From positions 1,302,001-1,366,000 of the forward strand of contig JACSVZ010000025.1 in NCBI GenBank assembly GCA_014706295.1: a stretch of DNA of 64,000 bases. Reading direction: 5' to 3'. The notes below the pieces were generated by a model. That model was not told the origin of the DNA. It saw nothing but the letters and a program-made list of their open reading frames with translations, and searched no databases. Shown here in pieces: positions 11,995 to 22,650 of this stretch (its first letter is position 1; each line of letters begins with the position of its first letter). The DNA is from Lycocorax pyrrhopterus obiensis. Taxonomy: Eukaryota; Chordata; Aves; Passeriformes; Paradisaeidae. The position numbers and the translations under genes were made by a program.

Positions 11995-12190
11995 GAGATA
12001 GAATCACTGAGGTTGGAAAACCTCTCTGAGATCATCGAGTCCAGCTGTTCCCCCAGCACTGCCTAGGCCACCACTGTCCCCAAGTGCCACATCTGCAGTT
12101 TTTGAACACCTCAAGTGATTGCCATTCCACCATTGCCATGGGCAGCCAGTGCCAGTGCCTGACCAAATTCCAGAGGGTTGGAGCTGCAGA
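11995..12190 (-). mobile_element. CR1 LINE 3'-end fragment, 'ggttggaaaa' subfamily
   Basis: Reads agaatcactgaggttggaaa, then gatcatcgagtccagctgtt, then ccccaagtgccacatctgca and 'gaacacctcaagtgattgcc'. Same subfamily and orientation as the copy at 2866, but more diverged. Confidence 0.82.
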
Positions 12191-13427
12191 AGGAAGCAGC
12201 ATTAGGTGCTTTCTCTGCTCCCTTCACATGGTTTTTTTGATTTGCAAGTTTTCAGCACTTTGACATTTAAATTTGACATTTAAATTGGACTTTCTGGAAA
12301 TGAGCAAAATGAGGGAGATAAGCACAGCTCTGAGAGCAGCAAGAAAGTGCCACCTGCAAATGCGTGTGTAGAACCCTTCCCCAGAGCAGCAAGGCAGCCA
12401 TGGTGTGTCCATGCACAACTGCCCGGGACGGTGCAATGCCAGCCTTCACCATCAGAATGCTCACAGGATTTTTGGAGCTCTCTGGTCTGTCCCCTGCCTC
12501 AGGTGGCCTTCCAGACAAGGGGACAAGTCTCGTTTTCCCTTGCTGTCTCTTTGTATTAAGCCTTGAGGTCTGTTCTCCATCCCTGCTGTCCTCCAGGCAC
12601 AACAAGGAAACGCCACTTCTCAGGGCCATCTGAGCTCACAACCCTTTTGCACCCAGAGATTCCAGCCCCTGAAGCTCCTAAATGTCCCTGTCCACGTGAG
12701 ACATGCAGACAAACAGGGCAGTGCTGTCCCCTCACATGCATCCCACCTGCACTGTGCGCGGTGAGTGTTCCTCCAGCCGGGTCCTCAGCTGGCAGGATCT
12801 GGTGTTGCCACGCCAGTGTTTGCGGGCTTGTGCCAAATTCCACCACCTGAGGATTTGGCTGCTGCACGCAGTCAGCTGAGATTTGTGAGGAGCAGTAGCT
12901 GCGTCCCAGCGTGAAATGCCGGGCTTTGGTTCCACGCCGATGCCAATCTTCTAAGGGAAAGCAGCTCTTCTTTCCAGCCCATTGTATTTCGCTAATTTAA
13001 TTCCGTTCTGTATGTCAAATCACATTATATATTCACACCGACGGAGGATCTATTTTTTTCTTTATTAAAATTAAGACATTTATTTGTCATTTTTTAACAA
13101 AATTGAAAAGGAATCAAAACCTCATTTTCTGGAAAAGCGGCGTTGCTGGCGTGCGTGCGCCGCTGTAGCTGTCTCGCTGTGTGTGGCTCGCCTCTCTCTG
13201 CAATTTTTTTCTCCCTTTTCCAAAATCCAGCTCCGGCACACAACTCCCCCACCCCCCACCAGGCCCCCACAGGGCTTCATACAGCCAAACCCCCTCCTCC
13301 AGGGAGCACATCCCAGCTTGGAAGGACCAGCAGGGAGGATACCGGGCAGCTGGGGCACAAATGCTGCCCTCTGGTGCAGGTGGGATGAGATCTCTGATCC
13401 TGTGCCCCAGAGGTCTCTCACAATGAG
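12191..13427. other. Unique sequence with AT-rich patch
   Basis: A small tandem duplication (tgacatttaaat / tgacatttaaatt) lies at 12260-12284. An AT-rich patch spans about 12980-13110. Possible splice-like ends (tgctgtcctccag near 12597; gcgcggtgagtg near 12760) frame a stretch with no recognisable protein and are not called as an exon. Confidence 0.4.
13364..13377 (-). promoter_or_regulatory. CTCF-like core motif
   Basis: ctgccctctggtgc matches the reverse complement of the vertebrate CTCF core at 13 of 14 positions (last base C instead of G). It lies 50 bp left of a CR1 copy. A motif alone does not show occupancy. Confidence 0.3.
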
Positions 13428-13885
13428 GAATCACAGAGTCATGGAACCGTGGAATGGTTTGGGTTGAAAGGGATCTTAAAGCTCATCTTGTTCCAATCCT
13501 CCTGCCATGGGCAGGGACACCTTCCACTATCCCAGGCTGCTCCAAGCCCCATCCAGCCTGGCCTTGGACACTGCCAGGGATCCAGGGGCAGCCACAGCTG
13601 CTCTGGGCACCCTGTGCCAGGGCCTCCCCACCCTCCCAGCCAAGAATTTCTTCCCATATACCCAGTCTAAACCTATTAATTCCCTGTGTCCTGTCCCTCC
13701 ATCCCTTGTCCCCAGTCCCTCTCCAGCTCTCCTGGAGCCCCTTGAGGCCCTGCAAGGGGCTCTGAGCTCTCCCTGGAGCCTTCTCTTCTCCAGGTGAGCA
13801 CCCCCAGCTCTCCCAGCCTGGCTCCAGAGCAGAGAGGCTCCAGCCCTCAGAGCATGTCCATGGTCTCCTCTGAAGGCAGGGACAG
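13428..13885 (-). mobile_element. Long CR1 LINE 3' fragment
   Basis: One of the longest CR1 pieces here. Reading left to right on the plus strand it runs from the reversed terminus (aatcacagagtcatggaacc) through 'cctgccatgggcagggacac', 'ggccttggacactgccaggg', 'ctgtgccagggcctccccac', the 'cccttgtccccagtccctct' block, and 'ggagccttctcttctccagg' to about 13885. The long minus-strand frames at 13483-14007 are translations of this element and its flank, not genes. Confidence 0.92.
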
Positions 13886-15435
13886 CAAGCAGAGTGATTA
13901 GGAGAGGGGATTTGGCTTGTCCCATGAAAATCCTCCTGCAGCCATGCCACAGATGATTCCAGTACCTTGTGCTGGTGCAGTGACAAGATGAACATCCCAT
14001 TTCTCACGAGGACGTGAGATCATCCCATTTATTTTGCAATTTGCCCTCTTAGACTTTGCACTTCTGTCTGCACAGAGAATGTTCAAAAAAACCAATGCGA
14101 GCCAGGGAGCCCTTCCAGCCTCTGAGGCATTGAGCTCCCCTATCCCATGGCTGGGAATTGTCCAGGGATTCAGTGGACAGGGGCAGGAGATGGGCTGGGT
14201 GTGCATGGAGGTGGTGGTGGGCTCTGAGTTTGGAAAGCCCCTGACTGAAAGGTTCTGGGGTCCAGCCAGACTGAACCACGCTCCTCTCACTCATTACACC
14301 GCAGGAGCCTGAGACAGAATGGAAAATCTCCCTCTGTGACCCTGGTGGGGAGCAGATGACCCCTCCAGCTGCTGTAAAATAATTTTAGTGATGTTTCAGG
14401 GAGAGGATTATTACTTGACTGAGAAACTCTGGTATTTTGTGGAAAACTCCATTTTCGTGTAAAAGCTGAAGATCAACAGCTGGGGAAATGCAATGAGAAG
14501 TGGCAGTGGCCATCTCAAGTGCACAGGAGTGTTTTCCCTCTGTCTGCCTGCCCGGTGCTTTGTCCCCTTTTCCCAAGCGGAATGGTCCCCAACAGCTCTG
14601 ATTTTTTCCTTTTCTTAAAAACATCATCAGTTTGGGGGTTTTTTGAAGGGTGTTAATTCCATGCCATGGCTGGGGGGAGCCCATCATGTTCTACAAGGCA
14701 CTGAGCTCCTCTCTCCACTCTGCCAGCTGTGAGCTGGGTGGTTTGGGTTGTTTCTTCCCTGTTTTGAAGATCTTTGGGGGCAGGTTCTTGGGAGAATCAA
14801 ACAGCTTGGAAAAACTTTGTTCAGCTCCAGCTGCTGCGGATCTGAGCTGTGGCTTTGTCACTTCTCCTCCGGCACAAGCGTTGGTGGAGTTAAGGACACA
14901 AAACAGAGCTAAGGCGGGAGTGAAGAGACATTCCTGCCCTGTCCGTGCACATTCCCGCAGCACGGCGGCCAGGAAGGGGTTGGGTGACTTTATGGCATTT
15001 TTGGCTAATGAAGCAGAGATCTGCATTGCAGTAATTGCAGGGAGGGGTGGAGATCCCAGCAGGAGCTTTGCAGGGAGTGCTGAAGCAGAGGCGGGAGCAG
15101 CTCGGGGACGTTTGCTGAGCTGTGCAGGTCACTGCTTGGCACCTGGGCTGGTCCAGTGCCAGCCCTGGCAGTTCTGCAGCAGCCGGTGTCACACAGGGCC
15201 GGTTTGGGCAGGGCTGGCACTCACAGGTCCCCATGTGGCCTCCTGCCAGCAGACGAGGCCAGTTGTGAGCTCCTCCATCCCACACTGACTCAAAGAGGCT
15301 CAGCTCAGCCTGGCGTGACCCCACAGAGCCGGCACTTGGCTCCCCAGGTCTCTCAGCTGACAAATCTTGGTGGCCCCCCAAGGTTTCTTTCCCCCTTGTA
15401 TGACGGATGGTGCCAGCAAGGTTGCAACCATTCCC
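13886..15435. other. Unique sequence without recognised genes
   Basis: GC-moderate, repeat-poor stretch. The 212-codon plus frame at 14650-15288 and the minus frames overlap and have no domain support. Confidence 0.45.
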
Positions 15436-15606
15436 TGGCATTGCCCAGAGCAGCTGTGGCTGCCCCTGGATCCCTGGAAGTGTCCAAGGCCAGGCTGGAC
15501 AGGGCTTGGAGCAGCCTGAGATAGTGGAAGGCGTCCCTGCCCATGGCAGGGGTGGTACAAGATGAGCTTTAGGATCACTTCCAACCCAAACCGTTCTGGA
15601 TTCACC
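15436..15606 (+). mobile_element. CR1 LINE 3'-end fragment
   Basis: Carries 'cagagcagctgtggctgccc', 'ggaagtgtccaaggccaggc', 'gtccctgcccatggcagggg' and 'caacccaaaccgttctggat' in order, plus orientation. The 367-codon minus frame 14890-15993 crosses it and the next CR1 in antisense. Confidence 0.9.
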
Positions 15607-15759
15607 AGATTTTTCTCCAGCCTTACTGGTTGGTTGGGGACCAGCCCAGTGGCTGTCCCTGCTGGTAAGATGCCACAACCTCTTCCAAGATGCCACAACT
15701 TCTTCCAATAAACCATTCGTGTTGTTCCCAGAGCTAAGAGCTGGCAGCCAGCACCCCAA

Positions 15760-16013
15760 GAGAATGGCAAGAAGCTGTGCCAAGTTTAGGTTGGATATTA
15801 TGGAAAGGTTCTTCCCCCAGAGGGTGTCAGGCACTGAAAGTCCCCCCCGGGAACGGGCACGACCCCAAGGCTGCCAGAGCTCCAGGAAAGTTGGAACAGC
15901 GCTCTCAGGACAGGGATTGTTGGGATGTCTGTGCAGGGCCAGGAGTTGGACTGGATGATCTTGGTGGATCCCTTCCAACTCAGAATTTTTCACGATTCTG
16001 TGATTCTACGATT
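15760..16013 (+). mobile_element. CR1 LINE 3'-end fragment, 'cttcccccagagggtg' subfamily, diverged
   Basis: Shows ggttggatattatggaaagg, 'cttcccccagagggtgtcag', 'aaggctgccagagctccagg', 'ggactggatgatcttggtgg' and a terminus of acgattctgtgattctacga. It is a second CR1 subfamily in the window and is more diverged than the copies at 17448 and 63700. Confidence 0.87.
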
Positions 16014-16039
16014 TCTCTTTCAATAGGAGACTCCAACAC

Positions 16040-16980
16040 AGCACAGTTCACCTGAAGCACAATAAAAGGTTGAATTTCTTGTAAAATCAAATGTTTTCTA
16101 GCAGAATATAAAAAAAAACCCAACCCCCCCATTTTTTCCTGCTGTATCAACATAACCTGATAGCAACCCATTGCTTTGATGAGGTCTGCGTGTTTCCTTT
16201 CTGGTTTATGGTATCGTATGATTATAAAGTTGAAACAATAAAAGCAAATCAAAGCCCTTTGATAGCATGAAAACAAAACGTTTGGGGTTTGGCTAAAATG
16301 AATTATATTGCTGGAGCTGCACTGAAGTGCTTGGATTTTTAGGGCTGTCTTGTGGTGCTTCTGGAAAAAAAAGCTTTACATTAAATTTAGGTAAATTTTA
16401 AAACAAACCATCATTTCAACGAAGAAAAAAATTGTAACATTGTGCTTTGAGAAGGCAGAGATAAAAACTTCCCAATTTTCCCATAGAAGAAGAGTATTTC
16501 CAATTAGAAGTGTTTCAAGCTGGTTGTCAACGATTTTGGGACATTATCTGACTCTTCAGTTTTCAGCAAATGAGGTTTCTGATTGGAAGGAGCTCACCCA
16601 TCTGTAGGAGAGTGTCCTATATACAGGACTAATAATGTTGGCATGAATAATTCATCAATCTTTATTACATCGAAAGGTATGTGTGGAGTGTGATGCACAC
16701 ACAGTCTCATCAAAGAAAGGCATATTCAGTTAAAAATAATCAGTTTGACTGTAGATTTTTAGAGTGTTTGATGGATTAACTCCAGCAAATCAACCTCCAA
16801 ACTCGACTTTTGTTTGTCTCTCCCCGATCTGTAGGGAGATTATTAATATCATGTAACATTCAGTTAATAGGTCAGATGTGAGACCTTATTACAGACCGGG
16901 GATAAATTGCCTCTCCGGTAGCACATCCCTGACCTTCACAGACTTCAGAGTTCAATATTCAGCCTTCATCCATCCAGCCT
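16040..16980. promoter_or_regulatory. Candidate conserved noncoding block, AT-rich
   Basis: About 0.9 kb of low-GC, repeat-free DNA starting at the CR1 terminus. Typical strings are gaataattcatcaatcttta, gggagattattaatatcatg and 'aacattcagttaataggtca'. Several subsections probably differ in constraint; 16560-16930 looks the densest. No gene or promoter evidence. Confidence 0.33.
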
Positions 16981-17447
16981 TAATTACTGTGTGCACGAGC
17001 ATTAGCACCACCACGAAAGGGCCAAGTTCATGCAGCCAGGACCCTGCTTTGCATCGTCTCTCTGCCTGGGAAGGACACGGAAATGTCTTTGACAGGGTTA
17101 GACCCGGCATCTTCTTCATGTCTAGATTGCCTTTTAGTTGTTTTTCACCCAAAAGTTGGCTCTGGGTTCTGTGGGATTGAGGGACTATGGTACTGTCTGC
17201 CTCATTAATAACCATGAGAGCTTTCCAAATATTAATGATCTTGTTGCACACGGATTTCAGGGGTGCCTTTGCAGGGTGTTTTCACCCAGGAGAGGTCCTC
17301 AGTGACTGCACAAAACAACCGCAGAGGCAGAGCTGGTTCTCCCAAAATCCCACAGAACAGGGAGGATTTGGTTTGTTCAGGGGAGACATCACCATCTGCA
17401 GCTTTCTCCCGAGGGGCAGTGGAGGGGCAAGTGCCAATCCTTTCTCT
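16981..17447. other. Unique sequence without recognised genes
   Basis: No repeat or exon is recognised between the AT-rich block and the next CR1 copy. Confidence 0.4.
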
Positions 17448-17738
17448 CTGTGACCAGGGACAGGACCTGAGGGAACAGCTGGAGCTGTGGCAGGGTAGGC
17501 TCAGGCTGAAGATCAGGGAAAGGCTCTTCCCCCAGAGGGTGCTGGGCACTGCCCAGGCTCCCCAGGGAATGGGCACGGCCCCGAGGCTGCCAGAGCTCCA
17601 GGAGCGTTTGGACAGCGCTGCCAGGGATGCCCAGGGTGGGATTGTTGGGGTGTCTGTGCAGGGCCAGGGGCTGGAGTGGATGATCCCTGTGGGTCCTTCC
17701 CAGCTCAGGAGATTCTCTGATGCTGTGATTTGCACGGG
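17448..17738 (+). mobile_element. CR1 LINE 3' fragment, 'cttcccccagagggtg' subfamily
   Basis: Runs from tctctgtgaccagggacagg through 'ggctcaggctgaagatcagg', 'cttcccccagagggtgctgg', 'ctgccagagctccaggagcg', 'gggtgggattgttggggtgt' to ttctctgatgctgtgatttg. The 167-codon frames on both strands at 17232-17766 are its translations. Confidence 0.92.
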
Positions 17739-17959
17739 AGGGCTGCTGGGCTTTTTCTTCGCTTAGGAGCAGCCGGAATGATTTGTGGTGTTGTCTCTAA
17801 TTGAGGATGGATGAGACCAGGGGTGGTTGTAAGGCAAGAAATGTGGGTTTGCAGATGGATTTGATGATCCAACCTGTCCCATCCCTGGTCCAGCTGTGCT
17901 AACAAAGGGTGGTTGGTGGGTGGCCCCCAAGGAAAAGCTCTGGAGGGTCCTCAAAGAGA

Positions 17960-18860
17960 ACTTCCCTGGAAATGTATCTTTTCAGTTTTACTCAATTCTA
18001 CTCATTTCGCCTGGGGAAAGTCGATGGCCTTCATTACGAGTCAGAGCAGGTGACATAATTCTCCTTCTGTGCTTTCAAATCTATGAACACACGAACTTAA
18101 TATTAGCAACACAGATACAAATAGCATTTTAACGCAGTATTTATCACCGCGCTTTCTCAGGAGAAAATCTATCAAAGCTTTAAATCTAAAACTCTCCCAT
18201 TCTTCTCGAGCAACAAGATCAATTCATTAATATTTGGAAAGCTCTCAGGGTTATTAATCATCTGTTATTATTTTATTTATGTACCTCTTAGTAGGAAAAA
18301 GCGGACAAACCAAGGCCAGTCTCACTGATTGCAGCTTTTAACTTGGAGGAATGTGATGGGAGAAGGATGGGAACAATTTTATTGGGGAAAAAAAAGTCCT
18401 TTGTGCTTGCAATTTGCGTGGCAGAGGTAATAAAAGATGCTGGGAGTCATCTAAAGGCTGAGAAAGATAGCAGGTTAATTGTCTTATCATTATGAATTCA
18501 CTTTGTATCCGTGGCCTTAGCAGAGATCATAATGAATTTATTTAGTATTCACGGGGCCATCATGGCACCTTCCTTCCATCGGTGTGGGCAAGACAATAAA
18601 CACCTGTATTGCCCCGGGGTGGCTGTCTGGGAGCTGGTCCGAGCCCAGGCTGGAGTGGATGGAGCAGAGGAGTTATTAAACCGTGCCACAGATCAGCCAG
18701 GCAGAGAGGTCAACCCCCTAAATGAGTTTAGCTCCTTGCCTGGGTCTATCTCAGATGAGTACCCCCAGCTTGAAAATAAGTTTGTAATTGACTGATCCAG
18801 ACAGATGAGTTTGGGAAGAGGTGATTGATGTCAGCAATATATCTGAAGGCAATCAGCCTG
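17960..18860. promoter_or_regulatory. Candidate conserved noncoding blocks, AT-rich
   Basis: Two AT-rich sub-blocks. The first is about 18030-18310 (aacttaatattagcaacaca, cattaatatttggaaagctc, aatcatctgttattatttta). The second is about 18450-18860 (cttatcattatgaattcact, ggagttattaaaccgtgcca, aataagtttgtaattgactg). No repeat or coding signature. The second sub-block keeps scattered GC-rich words and looks like a structured enhancer-type element. Inference only. Confidence 0.38.
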
Positions 18861-20139
18861 GCCCAGAATACTAATCTGACAGCCTTTAGCAGCTCAGAGC
18901 TGCTGCTCAAACACACTTTGGGTAAGGAGATCATGCCGCAGGTGTCCAACCCCAACCGTCGCCTTGGGCTTCTGCTTTTTCCTGCCTCGGAAGCAGTGCG
19001 GGATCAGGAGTTGCCAAGTCTGTGGTGTTTTATTTGCGTTGAGCCGCGGTTTAGCTCTTCAGGTCTTGGCGCCTCCAAGTATTTCAGCATGCGCTTACAT
19101 TTAAGCTCACGTGTAGCTGGGCTGATCTTAGCGTAATCTGCCCCAAAATGCCAGGAACAGGTGAGGACTGTGCTAAATCAGTCAAGTTAAGCTCATGCTG
19201 GAAAGCTGGAAGCAGTGGGGCGTGCACGCTTAGGAGGTTTACACAGACTTGTGCACATGAGCAGCTTCCCACACACTTTGTCTTGGGAGGCCTTTTGCTG
19301 AGCCGTGTACTTAAATGGCAGAGAGACAAATGCCAGGGTTATCACTGAGCTCCTTATCAGTAGCAGGACATGGAACTGTGTCTCAGTACCTGGAGCTGCA
19401 TCCAGCCTGTGGTGGCCAAGCCTCTGGTCCACAGGTCTTCAGGGGCTGCCACCCTCGCCAGGTCAGCAGGCTTGGGAACAGAAAGCTCTAGGAAATCAAG
19501 GTGAGGCAACAAAAGCAAAGCTTCCTGCTCCCTGGGGGCTGGAAGGGGGCAAATGGATAAACAGGAAAATCCACATTTCACCACTCTTGGTGCAGAGACA
19601 TCTCAGACAAAACCATGGTTTTGTTGCTTTGCTGCAAGACCAGAATTAAGTGCTGGTGATTCTTCACCTTGAGGAGCAGCATACGGAGCCTTTTCCCTGG
19701 ATATTTTCTGGCTCCTTAGATTACTGGTGCACTCTGGGGGAGTGTTAGTGTTTGAAGGCTGTGAGAGACCCCTGCCATTCCTTGCTTTGCCGGCTGACAA
19801 GCTCGGAGCCTGGGATGCACGTGGGGAAGGTCAGGGCTCCAGCCTGGCTCCCTTGGATAAAGCACCAAAGGGCTCTACACAGCCACCATGAGGAGATGTG
19901 GAGATGCCACAGACGATGCGACATTTCCCTGGATTTTATGTTGTTTGGAAAGCCCTCATTGCCTGTGCTGTCCTGCCAAAGACCCGCTGGAATGGCACAA
20001 AGCAGGGAGGGCCGGGCAGGGATCATTGTGGAGGGTCCAGGAACAGGGGTTGGAGCTTCCCCTCTTCCCCAGCCTGTTGCATCTCTCCTCTCCCTGGCAT
20101 TCCCAAGCCATGAGTGGTGTCCCTCTGAGCTGCCTCTGT
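18861..20139. other. Unique sequence without recognised genes
   Basis: GC-moderate, repeat-free. No supported exon. Confidence 0.42.
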
Positions 20140-20298
20140 CTGTCCCCACCCTCAAACACCGCGGTTGTGGCCCAGTTGCCCGCGGTAAAGGCCTCGCTGA
20201 GCAGCAGCATCGGCATGGCCGCTGCCAGCGGGGAGGAGCAGTTTTATTCCTTCACCAGCTCCTTCATCGCCAGCCTTCGGCTGACACGGGGCCTCTGA
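20140..20298 (+). other. GC3-rich open stretch, possible exon
   Basis: In the frame that ends at the TGA at 20296-20298, 43 of the 52 sense codons end in G or C, with a run such as agc-agc-agc-atc-ggc-atg-gcc. An ATG at 20215 has a favourable context (cggcATGg). The conceptual peptide is Ser/Ala-rich with no domain I recognise. A pyrimidine-rich acceptor (ttcccctcttccccag, ending about 20072) lies upstream. Alternatives are a CpG-bearing regulatory element or chance. Confidence 0.2.
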
Positions 20299-21204
20299 TC
20301 GTGTGTGGGGTGATGTCTGTGTCGCTGTTGCCCCATTTCTCCTCCCTCTGGGCCGGGGTTGGGATGGCCCTGGGACAACAGGCACGAGCTGTCAGGCATT
20401 GTTAGATCTGTCCCAGACTTGCACTTTTCCAGCTGTGATGTGTTCCACCACCGAGCTGCCTTTCCAGGGAATAATTACCCATCCGGCTGCCAGCAGTATT
20501 TTCCTTCCTCTACCCTCCTGCTCCTCCCCAGCTCGGCAGGGACCCCAGGACAGGTCCCTCCTGCCTGTCCTGCCCTCTCCCAGCTCTCTCAGGCTCCGCA
20601 GTGTTTGCCATCAGTCCAAGCCTGTCCCCACCTAAAGGGGCTGGTGCTCCTTTCATCTCTGCATCTCTTCAACTCTTCGTTCTTTGCCTTGCCTTCTTCA
20701 CTGGCAGGATATGAAAAAGCCACAGAAATCGAATTCCATTTAAAGGCATCCACCAAGAGAGGATTTTTTTTAATCCTCCTTCCCCTTCTCTCCTCCTTGA
20801 AATGAAGTTTCTTGCACTGCTCATTAGATGATAAGTGAATACAGAAAAACCTTTGAGCGAAGGTAATTCCTGGCGTGTGGAAGAGGGCTCTGGTGCTGGC
20901 TCCACATTTATGAATGCAAACGAGTCCGGGCGTCCTGTGGGGATGCTTTGTCAGTCCTTTTATCTCTAAAACCAAAGTTCAAACTGACTTCCTGAGTCAA
21001 GAACCATAAAATTATTCTGTTGAAAGAATTCTCAAATGCCATCGGTGGAGGGGGGAGACCTTCATTTCCCAGCCTCTGAACTGGTCCGTGCATGTGCGGG
21101 GGAAATGAAAGAGCCCTTCATTATTGGGGTGCTATTCAGCCCTGTGCTGCTCTCCTATAATTGATGGAATATATTATGCTCCAACAGGGAAGGTCCAAAT
21201 GGAA
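20299..21204. other. Unique sequence without recognised genes
   Basis: No repeat recognised. An AT-rich string (ctataattgatggaatatat) lies at about 21156-21176. Confidence 0.42.
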
Positions 21205-21300
21205 ATCCCTAATAATAATAATAATAACTCGGTGTACTTCAGTCACCCATTTAATCTCCAGACCTCAGAGTGCTTTTGAGACAATTAACCAAGACCCACA
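21205..21300 (+). repeat. AAT microsatellite and possible ancient SINE-like relic
   Basis: A short (AAT)n tract at about 21210-21227 is followed by 'aatctccagacctcagagtg' and 'cttttgagacaattaacc', resembling two other stretches in the window (55960-56045 and 58035-58130). The pattern resembles the 'catctcaaagcgctttacaaa' tail of ancient vertebrate interspersed repeats; the family is not identified. Confidence 0.3.
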
Positions 21301-22509
21301 GAAATCCTCGTCAAGCCGGGATGCCGTTATCCCAACATTTGCCTTCATCACAAATCAAAGGAGTTGTAATTTGAGGGGTGTCCCTCGAGTTGGTGCTTGA
21401 AGATGGGGCTTCAGCTGAGCACCATCAGCACCCCAAATCCATGGAGTGCGGGAACGTGGATAACTCTTAATAGATCGGTCTGTTGGTGCAAATAGGCTGG
21501 AATTCAAGTGAGGGGATGTTTTAGGTGCCAACACAACCATGGACAGGGGCTAAAGCTGCCCTGGCCATGCTGGCCTGGGGTATTTTGAGGAGTGTTTCCA
21601 GGATCTGCCAGTAAAGAGCTGCAGATCTGTAGGACTGGGGCACTTGTGTGTGATTTTGGAGAAAATAATCCCTGGAGCACCATTCCTGTGCACAGAGATG
21701 AGCTTCTTTGGGGTGCAGGCACCCCAAAATCAGTCAGAACTCCTGAATCAGAGGTAAACCCTTTATAAAGGCTGCACATTTCAGCTGGAATGGTATAAGA
21801 ACACCTGCACAAACATGCCAGAGGCTGGACAGATAAAACAGAGGAGCACAGGGCAGGGAAATGACAGCGGAGTAGGAGAAATACAGCTGGTGTGACTGCC
21901 AGCACATCTGTCCCAGTTACCTCCCACCAAGGAGACACAACAAGGCCCCAGTGCCAGTGCCATCCCTGTCACGAGCCACTCAGCCAAACACTGTCAGCAT
22001 TCCGGCGGTCGGGATTTCACCGTGGCACCAATTAACAGTCCAGTTTACAGGCAGTTTGCTGGATTTCTTTTTTTGGGTGGATTTTAAATTCTATGTCTTT
22101 TTTAGTAGCTTTTCCTGCAGAGATAAATTGCTGCAGTGGGCTGGGGACCAGAACAGCTTCTGATGCCTCTTTAGCTGAGCATCACAGTGGCAAAGACATC
22201 TTTGCCCATCCAGTTGTGATCTAAATCCTGCTGGGGTCAGTACAATTCTCAAGCAGCTCCTGGACACAGATCACCTGGAGCAGGTAGAAACCCTCCAGGG
22301 GCTGAAAGGAGAGCTCAGGCTCTGTTCCCTTTTAATCTGTGGATATTTTATTGCAGCCAGGGAAGGAGCTTGGGCCATCCAAGACAATGCCGAGGTCCCT
22401 GTTGCCTTCACAGCCAGTGTGGAGCAATACTGGAGGATGCTCCTGTTCCTGTCCAACCCTCCCTCCAGCTGGTTCCTTCCACTACCTCCCAGCACTGCCT
22501 AAAGGTGCA
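21301..22509. other. Unique sequence without recognised genes
   Basis: Chance frames only. No mobile element or RNA gene recognised. Confidence 0.42.
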
Positions 22510-22650
22510 GGACCCTATTTAATTAAGTAATGAGAATCGAATGTGATAGCTACAAGCATCAGCTAATTAAAAGGAGGGGAATTGCAAATGAGAAGTGCCA
22601 TGAATTCACTGAAAATCAATCAAATTAGAGCATCTCATCATCCCCTCAAA
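22510..22650. promoter_or_regulatory. Short AT-rich candidate noncoding element
   Basis: Contains ctatttaattaagtaatgag, catcagctaattaaaaggag and aaaatcaatcaaattagagc within about 140 bp. Three homeodomain-type cores lie in close spacing. Function inferred. Confidence 0.3.

Noticed and set aside
12598..12761. Possible exon between tgctgtcctccag and gcgcggtgagtg
   Set aside because: Splice-like ends exist but the pairing is weakly supported, the peptide is Pro/Cys-rich without similarity, and such pairs are expected by chance in 64 kb.
14890..15993. 367-codon minus-strand open frame
   Set aside because: It runs antisense through two CR1 copies and GC-rich flank, and overlaps plus-strand frames of similar length. 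No recognisable domain.
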